This document shows positions 1 to 5,112 of a stretch of DNA of 5,112 bases, one piece after another (position 1 is the stretch's first letter; each line of letters opens with the position of its first letter). Position numbers and translations under genes: made by a program. Source of the stretch: Clostridiales bacterium (GTDB lineage: Bacteria > Bacillota > Clostridia > Lachnospirales > Lachnospiraceae); the NCBI GenBank assembly GCA_012512995.1, contig JAAZDA010000367.1, forward strand, positions 1 to 5,112. The letters are read 5' to 3'. The notes below the pieces were generated by a model. It made no database searches and was not told the DNA's origin. It was given only the letters and a program-made list of their open reading frames with translations.

Positions 1-764
1 ATCTTATTGCCGCGGAAGATACGCGCAATACGCTGAAACTCCTCAATCATTTCGATATAAAGACACCGATGACCAGCTATCACGAACACAACAAGTTCGA
101 GAAGGCGGAAGAACTCATAAGGCAGCTGCGAGAGGGTAAGAATATTGCCTGTGTCACGGATGCCGGGACCCCGGCTATTTCAGACCCCGGAGAGGTGCTC
201 GCAAAGCGTTGCATCGAAGAGGGGATCCGTGTTACTTCACTCCCCGGAGCATGTGCCCTCATAACTGCACTCACCATGTCGGGAATGAGTGCGAGAAGAT
301 TTGTTTTCGAGGGATTTCTGCCTGTAGACAAGAAGCAGAGAAAACATGTGCTGGACAGCCTGACGGATGAAGAGCGGACTATTATTCTATACGAGTCTCC
401 TCACCATCTGAAAGATACATTGAAGGAACTCGAAACTGCACTTGGAGAAGGCAGAAAGCTCACGGTCTGCCGCGAACTCACCAAGAAATTCGAGGAAGCT
501 GTGCCGACTACAATAGCTGATGCGGAAGCTTTCTATGTAGAGAATGACCCGCGCGGTGAATACGTTCTTGTACTTGAGGGAGCTGATCCGGCCGTAAAGG
601 AGCAGGAGAAACGCGAGTCATTCGAGAACATGTCGATCGGAGAACATGTTGCGAAGTACGAGGCTCAGGGCGAATCCCACAAAGAAGCCATGAGAAAGGC
701 TGCTGCCGACAGAGGAATCTCAAGAAGAGACGTTTATAATGCGTTGATTGTAAAAAAACAATGA
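1..764 (+). CDS. rsmI: 16S rRNA (cytidine-1402-2'-O)-methyltransferase RsmI, 5'-truncated by the window
   Basis: Cytoplasmic SAM-dependent methyltransferase of the tetrapyrrole-methylase fold that 2'-O-methylates C1402 in helix 44 of 16S rRNA, a decoding-site modification. The reading frame begins at base 3 and runs 253 codons to the TGA at 762-764. The ATG at 69 is internal, because 22 codons before it already read as family sequence (LIAAEDTRNTLKLLNHF). Visible family motifs in order are AAEDTRNT, the cofactor-site loop VTDAGTPAISDPG, LPGACALITAL, FVFEGFLP, ILYESPHHL, RELTKKFEE, GEYVLVLEG, and a C-terminal helical tail ending RGISRRDVYNALIV. Family members are about 280-290 residues, so only the N-terminal 30 or so residues, with the GNL-type motif, lie outside. 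No frameshift or missing motif is seen. It shows no functional link to pckA. The motif set makes the identification firm. Confidence 0.95.
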   Translation, partial: LIAAEDTRNTLKLLNHFDIKTPMTSYHEHNKFEKAEELIRQLREGKNIACVTDAGTPAISDPGEVLAKRCIEEGIRVTSLPGACALITALTMSGMSARRFVFEGFLPVDKKQRKHVLDSLTDEERTIILYESPHHLKDTLKELETALGEGRKLTVCRELTKKFEEAVPTTIADAEAFYVENDPRGEYVLVLEGADPAVKEQEKRESFENMSIGEHVAKYEAQGESHKEAMRKAAADRGISRRDVYNALIVKKQ

Positions 765-777
765 ATTTGCGCCGAAG

Positions 778-800
778 TCTGTTGAACAGAAGTTTTTTTT
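778..800 (+). terminator. Weak intrinsic terminator after rsmI
   Basis: Fourteen bases after the rsmI stop, TCTGT (778-782) pairs with ACAGA (786-790) around a three-base loop. Two bases later comes a run of eight T (793-800). The T tract is good, but the stem is only five base pairs with two G-C pairs, so termination is probably partial. The arrangement and position suit an rsmI terminator. The weak stem limits confidence. Confidence 0.45.
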
Positions 801-810
801 ATGGTATACC
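782..810 (+). promoter_or_regulatory. Possible extended -10 promoter for pckA
   Basis: TTGAAC (782-787) could be a -35 element. Exactly 17 bases later is TATACC (805-810), a 4/6 match to the -10 consensus, preceded by the TGn extension (802-804). Transcription would start near 817, giving a leader of about 86 bases before the pckA ATG. The -35 lies inside the rsmI terminator hairpin. The -10 coincides with the perfect 10-base palindrome TGGTATACCA (802-811), a layout that would let a dimeric repressor block the promoter. No better promoter was found in 765-902. This is a consensus match only; no start-site data are available. Confidence 0.35.
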
Positions 811-830
811 AATAAACGGTGTTAAAACAA

Positions 831-866
831 TAACAAACGTTACATTGGTTTCAGGCAACGTTGTTA
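831..866 (+). other. Imperfect inverted repeat in the presumed pckA leader
   Basis: TAACAAACGTT (831-841) pairs with AACGTTGTTA (857-866) over ten base pairs with one bulged A (836), leaving a 15-base loop. Both arms carry the self-complementary hexamer AACGTT (836-841 and 857-862), 21 bases apart, which is two DNA helical turns. It may be an RNA hairpin in the leader or a paired operator for a dimeric regulator. It ends 19 bases before the Shine-Dalgarno-like GAGAGG, so it does not sequester that site directly. The base pairing is plain in the sequence; the function is unknown. Confidence 0.4.
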
Positions 867-885
867 ATTCACATTCATGAGAGAA

Positions 886-891
886 GAGAGG
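886..891 (+). promoter_or_regulatory. Ribosome binding site that sets the pckA start
   Basis: GAGAGG, followed by T, lies 11 bases before the ATG at 903. This is slightly long spacing but the best match in the leader. An in-frame TTG at 861 would add 14 residues unlike the family and sits inside the right arm of the 831-866 inverted repeat, with no ribosome site before it. The site therefore supports starting at 903. Confidence 0.6.
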
Positions 892-902
892 TATTGATCA
901 AG

Positions 903-2516
903 ATGGCAAAAATCGATTTAACAAAGATCGGCATCACCGGAACGACGGAACTTGTTTACAACCCGTCATATGATGAGCTCTTCATAGAAGAGACAAAACC
1001 CGAACTCACAGGTTTTGAAGTAGGTAAGGTAAGTGACCTTGGAGCAGTAGATGTTTTCACAGGTGTTTACACAGGACGTTCTCCCAAAGACAAATTCATC
1101 GTCATGGATGAGAATTCCAAGAACACCGTATGGTGGACAACAGAAGGATACAAGAACGACAACCATGCAGCTTCAGAAGAGACATGGGAAGCTGTTAAGA
1201 AGATTGCCAAAGAGGAACTCTGTGGCAAGAAGCTTTTCGTTGTAGATGCATTCTGTGGCGCAAACAAAGATACCCGCATGTCAGTCCGTTTCATCATGGA
1301 AGTGGCATGGCAGGCACACTTTGTAAGAAACATGTTCATCAAACCCTCAGCTGAAGAAGAAGCTGAGTTCACACCTGACTTCACAGTTTACTGTGCATCA
1401 AAGGCAAAGGTAGAGAATTACAAGGAACTCGGACTTAATTCTGAGACAGCTGTAGTATTCAATACCACAAGCCGCGAGCAGGTCATCATCAATACATGGT
1501 ACGGCGGAGAAATGAAGAAGGGTATCTTCTCCATGATGAACTATTATATGCCTCTTAAGGGCATCGCTTCCATGCACTGCTCTGCAAATACAGATATGGA
1601 AGGCAAGCATACTTCTATATTCTTCGGTCTTTCAGGAACAGGCAAGACCACACTTTCAACAGATCCCAAGAGACTCCTCATCGGCGATGACGAGCACGGC
1701 TGGGATGACAACGGCGTATTCAACTATGAAGGCGGATGCTATGCAAAGGTCATCAACCTTGATGGCGATGCTGAGCCTGATATCTACAACGCAATCAAGA
1801 GAGATGCTCTTCTTGAGAACGTAACGATCGATGACAACGGCAAGCTTGATTTCAACGATAAGAGCGTGACCGAGAATACACGTGTTTCATATCCGATCGA
1901 TCACATTGAGAAGATCGTTCAGAATGTAAATGGAATTTCAGCAGGACCTGACGCTGAGAACGTCATCTTCCTTTCAGCTGATGCGTTCGGCGTACTGCCT
2001 CCTGTTTCTATCCTTACACCTGAGCAGACCAAGTATTATTTCCTGTCAGGATTCACAGCAAAACTTGCAGGAACAGAGCGCGGCATCACAGAGCCCACAC
2101 CTACTTTCTCAGCTTGTTTTGGCCAGGCATTCCTGGAACTGCACCCTACAAAGTATGCAGAAGAGCTTGTTAAGAAGATGGAAAAGGTCGGCGCAAAGGC
2201 TTACCTTGTAAACACAGGATGGAACGGAACAGGCAAGAGAATTTCCATCAAGGATACCCGCGGAATCATCACAGCAATCCAGAACGGTGATGTTGCAAAG
2301 GCAGAAACAAAGACGATCCCTTACTTCGGATTCGAAGTGCCTACATCACTTGCAGGTGTTGACACAGGAATTCTTGATCCCCGCGACACATACAAGGATG
2401 CTGCAGAATGGGATGCAAAGGCTAAAGACCTCGCTGCAAGATTCCAGAAGAACTTCGTCAAGTACGAAGGAAACGATGCAGGCAAGGCACTTGTTTCAGC
2501 AGGTCCTCAGCTGTAA
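903..2516 (+). CDS. pckA: Phosphoenolpyruvate carboxykinase (ATP)
   Basis: Cytoplasmic enzyme interconverting oxaloacetate + ATP and PEP + CO2 + ADP, the entry step of gluconeogenesis. In some fermentative anaerobes it runs in the CO2-fixing direction; the sequence cannot tell which applies here. The protein is 537 residues, typical of the ATP-dependent family (about 530-540), and starts MAKIDLTKIG. Visible motifs are TGRSPKDKF with substrate-binding Arg59, WYGGEMKKG (Tyr200, Lys206), MHCSAN with metal ligand His225, the kinase-1a P-loop GLSGTGKTT (242-250, Lys248), the metal-binding LIGDDEHGW (Asp262/Asp263), NTRVSYP (Arg327), and the adenine-side segment GKRISIKDTR (444-453). No catalytic residue is missing. 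Isoleucine is almost always ATC or ATT (only two ATA codons), suggesting strong expression. The gene appears monocistronic, bounded by terminators at about 800 and 2596. Confidence 0.97.
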   Translation: MAKIDLTKIGITGTTELVYNPSYDELFIEETKPELTGFEVGKVSDLGAVDVFTGVYTGRSPKDKFIVMDENSKNTVWWTTEGYKNDNHAASEETWEAVKKIAKEELCGKKLFVVDAFCGANKDTRMSVRFIMEVAWQAHFVRNMFIKPSAEEEAEFTPDFTVYCASKAKVENYKELGLNSETAVVFNTTSREQVIINTWYGGEMKKGIFSMMNYYMPLKGIASMHCSANTDMEGKHTSIFFGLSGTGKTTLSTDPKRLLIGDDEHGWDDNGVFNYEGGCYAKVINLDGDAEPDIYNAIKRDALLENVTIDDNGKLDFNDKSVTENTRVSYPIDHIEKIVQNVNGISAGPDAENVIFLSADAFGVLPPVSILTPEQTKYYFLSGFTAKLAGTERGITEPTPTFSACFGQAFLELHPTKYAEELVKKMEKVGAKAYLVNTGWNGTGKRISIKDTRGIITAIQNGDVAKAETKTIPYFGFEVPTSLAGVDTGILDPRDTYKDAAEWDAKAKDLAARFQKNFVKYEGNDAGKALVSAGPQL

Positions 2517-2559
2517 TTTGGCTGTAGCTGCTTAAAAGCCGGTATCAGAATGTAATTTC

Positions 2560-2596
2560 AAAGGAGCTCTTCACCTTAAGGTGGGGAGCTCCTTTT
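2560..2596 (+). terminator. Strong intrinsic terminator after pckA
   Basis: AAAGGAGCTC (2560-2569) pairs perfectly with GAGCTCCTTT (2586-2595). The stem continues inward through two G-U pairs and CACC/GGTG to a TTAA loop, giving about 16 base pairs in all. The T run (2593-2596) is short and partly inside the stem, then is followed by GG. The stem is very stable and sits 43 bases after the pckA stop, so termination there is likely despite the short U tract. Confidence 0.8.
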
Positions 2597-2598
2597 GG

Positions 2599-2607
2599 TG
2601 GTATAAT
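2599..2607 (+). promoter_or_regulatory. Extended -10 promoter for the kinase operon
   Basis: TGGTATAAT combines a perfect TATAAT box (2602-2607) with a TGn extension, three bases after the terminator T run. The hexamer 17 bases upstream (AGGTGG, within the terminator stem) is not -35-like, which is acceptable for an extended -10 promoter and may mean activator dependence. Transcription would start near 2614, leaving a leader of about 40 bases with AGGAG (2641-2645) eight bases before the kinase ATG. Confidence 0.6.
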
Positions 2608-2653
2608 TTCAAAGAAACATTGGCACGGCAGGAATAACACAGGAGATCACAAT

Positions 2654-4240
2654 ATGATTTTCGCGGAAGAAAAAGGCAGGACGGCATCGGAGGCTTCAGC
2701 AGCAGCGGCGCCGGCGCCACAGGCATCTGGAGTACACGAAAAGAGACGCTCACTCAAAGGTAAACTGTCTCTCATAGTCGCACTCTCGATAATTCCGCTT
2801 GTCGCCATGGTTCTATACCTCATAATCTCGCTCGTGAGCTACAGCAATGCTTATGAGGAAATAGTCAGCAACATGACTATAGCAAACAGCTATAGCCTCA
2901 GCTTCAAAGAAGATATGGACGAGAGCGTCTATAAGCTTGTAGTCAGTGGCAAATCGTTCGATGAGGTTAAGGATAATCCTGATGAGAATCCATACGCCCT
3001 GATAGATGACCTGCGAAATGACTTTACAAGACTTGAAGTCATAAAGACAGATGACAAAAGCCGCGACTGGCTTTCATACCTGCTTCGCAACATAGATACG
3101 CTTGAGGACAGAGTGGATGACATCAAGGCCAACATCGATGACGGCGAGGGCCATTATAATGAGAATATTGATATGGTCAACAATGATATCTATATTCTCA
3201 CAGAACTGATCCAGGATAATATCCAGCATTACATTTATTATCAGACAGAAAGCATCGAAGTCCTCAAGGATCAGCTGCATCAGCAGGTGTTTATTTTCAT
3301 AATCCTTTTCTGCATTGTACTGGCTGCACTTATGGCATTCCTGATACCATTCGTCATTCGTCTCATCCGCAACATAATGGGGCCGGTGAGTCAGGTAACG
3401 ACTGTCACGCAGAAGATAGCCCAGGGAGATTTCTCTGCGAGTACGAAGGACATCCACAACAAAGATGAGATAGAGGTGCTCGCTGATAATGTCAACACGA
3501 TGGCGGGCAGCCTCGATGTAATGGTCAAGCAGATACACGACGATGAGACAAAGATGCGCCATGCGGAACTGCGGCTTCTTCAGGAACAGATAAATCCGCA
3601 TTTCCTGTACAACACACTCGATACAATAGTGTGGCTGATCGAAGGCGGCAAAGAGGAAGAGGCAGAGGATGTCGTGGTCTCACTGTCCAACTTCTTTCGC
3701 CAGGTCCTGAGCCATGGCAGAGAGTATATAACAATTTCAGATGAGACAAAACATATCCGTTCCTACCTTGAAATCCAGAAAGTCAGGTATCGCGATATCC
3801 TCAATTATGAGATCGATATTGATCCGGAACTTGATAATTATGAGATACTGAAGCTCTCGCTCCAGCCGATCGTCGAGAATTCGCTTTATCACGGAATTAA
3901 GTACAAGCGTGGCGTCGGGACTGTAAAGGTGACAGGCAGGAAAGATGGGGAGCGCATTGTACTGAAGGTCTCGGACGACGGCGTTGGGATGAAGAATGAT
4001 GAGCTGATCCGCCTCAGAGAAGAGATAGGCAGACCATGCAAAGACACCGAGACAGGTTTTGGACTGGCCAATGTTAACGAGCGAATACGCATGAATTTCG
4101 GATCGGAGTACGGCATGACGATAGATTCCGTTGAGAATGAGGGGACTGAAGTCACACTGGTCATTCCGGCAATTCCTTACAGTAAAGATGACAAGGACGG
4201 GGAAGGAGGGCAGGATGAGAAAGAAAAACAGAACATTTAA
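2654..4240 (+). CDS. Two-transmembrane HAMP sensor histidine kinase, YesM/LytS class
   Basis: Membrane kinase that autophosphorylates on histidine and passes phosphate to a response regulator, usually a YesN/AraC type in this class. It has 528 residues. Residues 1-37 are a cytoplasmic tail with an Ala/Pro-rich stretch, then come TM1 (about 38-61), an extracellular, Asp/Glu-rich, apparently all-helical sensor of about 150 residues (62-211), TM2 (about 212-235), and HAMP (about 236-289). The His_kinase domain follows, with QEQINPHFLYN and acceptor His316. The GHKL ATPase has LQPIVENSLYHG (N box, Asn409), DDGVGM (441-446) and GFGLANV (468-474). All catalytic boxes are intact. The C-terminus is a hydrophilic tail (about 510-528) whose codons contain the next gene's ribosome site. 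AGGAG at 2641-2645 supports the start, and there is no other ATG before TM1. Many ATA codons set it apart from pckA. The overlapping sugar-binding gene suggests it senses a sugar, but the ligand is not known. Confidence 0.93.
   Translation: MIFAEEKGRTASEASAAAAPAPQASGVHEKRRSLKGKLSLIVALSIIPLVAMVLYLIISLVSYSNAYEEIVSNMTIANSYSLSFKEDMDESVYKLVVSGKSFDEVKDNPDENPYALIDDLRNDFTRLEVIKTDDKSRDWLSYLLRNIDTLEDRVDDIKANIDDGEGHYNENIDMVNNDIYILTELIQDNIQHYIYYQTESIEVLKDQLHQQVFIFIILFCIVLAALMAFLIPFVIRLIRNIMGPVSQVTTVTQKIAQGDFSASTKDIHNKDEIEVLADNVNTMAGSLDVMVKQIHDDETKMRHAELRLLQEQINPHFLYNTLDTIVWLIEGGKEEEAEDVVVSLSNFFRQVLSHGREYITISDETKHIRSYLEIQKVRYRDILNYEIDIDPELDNYEILKLSLQPIVENSLYHGIKYKRGVGTVKVTGRKDGERIVLKVSDDGVGMKNDELIRLREEIGRPCKDTETGFGLANVNERIRMNFGSEYGMTIDSVENEGTEVTLVIPAIPYSKDDKDGEGGQDEKEKQNI
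4203..4209 (+). promoter_or_regulatory. Ribosome binding site for the sugar-binding protein, inside the kinase gene
   Basis: AAGGAGG, a full Shine-Dalgarno match, lies within the last codons of the kinase, five bases before the ATG at 4215. It favours 4215 over the in-frame ATGs at 4242 and 4254, which have no comparable site. Starting there gives a 26-base overlap with the kinase and probable translational coupling. Confidence 0.8.
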
Positions 4241-5112
4241 AATGGCGCGTAAAATGATAACAGCGATTACGGTTTCCATTCTTGTCAGCTCGCTTTTTAT
4301 GTCAGGGTGCGGCATGCCATTTTCAGCTGATGTCATGGACCAGGCAGATGAGGAAGACAAAACAAATGAGTCAGCGGGAGAAGCAGACCAGAACCTTATA
4401 ACCGTCGGCTTCTCGCAGCTTGGATCTGAATCGGGCTGGAGAACAGCCAATACGGAATCTATACAGAACACATTGACAGCGGATAACGGTTTCTTCCTGC
4501 TCTTTGAAAATGCCAGACAGCAACAGGAGAATCAGATCAAATCCATAAGAAGTTTCATTTCACAGAGAGTTGACTGTATATCTTTTGCACCGGTCGTTGA
4601 GGACGGCTGGGACACTGTGCTGGAGGAGGCCAAACAGGCCGGGATCCCTGTAGTTGTTGCAGACAGGAGCATTTCTGTGAAGGACGATTCACTTTACGCG
4701 ACTTTTGTGGGAGAAGATATGAATTTCGAGGGAACAAGGGCGGGCGAATGGCTCTCTGATTACCTTGAGAGTTCAGGAAGGCAGGACGAGGATATAAATA
4801 TTGTGGTGCTGCAGGGAACATCAGGGTCATCGGCACAACTCGGCCGCACCATGGGTTTTGACGCAATAGCGGACAAGCACTCGAACTGGAGCATCCTGGC
4901 ACAGGAAAACGCAGAGTTCACCACTGCTCTCGGCGAGGAAGTGATGAATGGTTTCCTGTCAAAATATAAGGACATAGATGTTGTTGTGGCACAGAATGAT
5001 GATATGATGTTAGGCGCGCTCGAGGCTATTCACAAGGCGGGATTTACAACGGGCGAGAACGGTGACATGATAGTAATCTCTTACGACGCCACCAGAGCCG
5101 GACTTCAGAAGC
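4215..5112 (+). CDS. YtfQ-like sugar ABC transporter substrate-binding lipoprotein, 3'-truncated by the window
   Basis: Extracellular binding protein that would deliver a sugar to an ABC importer, and perhaps to the adjacent kinase. The 299 visible codons run off the window end without a stop. By comparison with YtfQ, roughly 60-90 residues are missing. The N-terminus has basic residues (MRKKNRTFKMARK), a hydrophobic stretch, and a lipobox-like FMSGC with Cys32 as the likely lipidated residue; Met at -3 is slightly unusual. An acidic linker (about 37-60) leads to a Peripla_BP_4-type domain. Segments recalled as matching E. coli galactofuranose-binding YtfQ are VGFSQLGSESGWRTANT, QENQIKSIRSF, ISFAPVVEDGWDTVL, DRSISVKDDSLY (Asp150-Arg151), LQGTSGSSA, and NDDMMLGALEAI. 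Galactofuranose is therefore the best guess, but ligand specificity in this group cannot be assigned from sequence alone. It overlaps the kinase gene by 26 bases, so the two are almost certainly co-transcribed. Confidence 0.9.
   Translation, partial: MRKKNRTFKMARKMITAITVSILVSSLFMSGCGMPFSADVMDQADEEDKTNESAGEADQNLITVGFSQLGSESGWRTANTESIQNTLTADNGFFLLFENARQQQENQIKSIRSFISQRVDCISFAPVVEDGWDTVLEEAKQAGIPVVVADRSISVKDDSLYATFVGEDMNFEGTRAGEWLSDYLESSGRQDEDINIVVLQGTSGSSAQLGRTMGFDAIADKHSNWSILAQENAEFTTALGEEVMNGFLSKYKDIDVVVAQNDDMMLGALEAIHKAGFTTGENGDMIVISYDATRAGLQK

Larger units (their letters stand above)
2553..2614 (+). repeat. 11-base direct repeat flanking the pckA terminator
   Basis: TAATTTCAAAG occurs at 2553-2563 and again at 2604-2614, one copy on each side of the terminator hairpin. 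The second copy overlaps the end of the TATAAT box. The intervening bases carry no transposon-like ends, so this may be chance in A/T-rich spacer sequence or a trace of a small duplication. The repeat itself is exact; its meaning is unknown. Confidence 0.35.

Noticed and set aside
832..845. Possible catabolite-responsive element (cre) around AAACGTTA
   Set aside because: The central AAACGTTA fits, but the outer TG and the C near the right end of the consensus are missing, so the match is too weak to call.
861..902. Upstream TTG start that would extend PEP carboxykinase by 14 residues
   Set aside because: There is no ribosome site before 861, the added residues do not resemble the family N-terminus, and ATG 903 has GAGAGG upstream and gives the usual family length.
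3074..3601. Open frame of 175 codons on the - strand inside the kinase gene
   Set aside because: It is antisense to the sensor, TM2 and HAMP coding region and has no recognisable domain. The + strand frame explains the sequence.
4242..4265. Alternative starts for the binding protein at ATG 4242 or 4254, which would remove the overlap with the kinase
   Set aside because: Neither has a Shine-Dalgarno site, whereas ATG 4215 has AAGGAGG at ideal spacing and keeps the basic N-region of the signal peptide.
3737..4471. Long open frame of 244 codons on the - strand, antisense to the kinase and binding-protein genes
   Set aside because: It lies opposite two clearly coding genes with intact domain motifs, resembles no family and has no convincing ribosome site. 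It is a shadow of codon bias.
1..5112. Search for CRISPR repeats, insertion sequences, tRNA/rRNA, toxin-antitoxin or phage-defence genes
   Set aside because: No array-like repeats, transposase motifs or RNA gene structures were seen, and every substantial stretch is explained by four conventional genes and two short spacers.

Overview
The window looks like an ordinary chromosomal stretch of an anaerobic Bacillota bacterium, most likely a clostridium of the Lachnospiraceae type. This rests on Gram-positive Shine-Dalgarno sites, a lipoprotein-type solute-binding protein, a YesM/LytS-class sensor kinase and the style of the phosphoenolpyruvate carboxykinase. The genus is not determined. All genes lie on the + strand and nearly all the sequence is coding.

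Layout: (1) 1-764, the 3' part of rsmI, a 16S rRNA 2'-O-methyltransferase whose start lies before the window. (2) 765-902, a 138-base gap holding a weak U-tract terminator, a possible extended -10 promoter for the next gene, and an imperfect inverted repeat in the presumed 5' leader. (3) 903-2516, complete pckA, an ATP-type PEP carboxykinase with all expected catalytic motifs. (4) 2517-2653, a strong hairpin terminator followed at once by an extended -10 promoter. (5) 2654-4240, a complete two-transmembrane HAMP sensor histidine kinase. (6) 4215-5112, the first 299 codons of a YtfQ-like (galactofuranose-type) sugar-binding lipoprotein, overlapping the kinase by 26 bases and cut by the window end. 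It has no stop inside the window.

rsmI (translation fidelity) and pckA (oxaloacetate/PEP interconversion) appear to be separate transcription units with no functional link to the rest. The kinase and binding protein look like the start of a sugar-uptake and sensing operon. By analogy with known loci, a YesN/AraC-type response regulator and the ABC transporter ATPase and permeases would be expected downstream, but none of these can be seen here.

No CRISPR array, RNA gene, insertion sequence or phage feature was found. The most interesting item is the overlapping kinase/binding-protein pair, which could form a three-component sugar sensor in which the lipoprotein presents the sugar signal to the kinase's extracellular helical domain. 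That is inference, not something the sequence proves.
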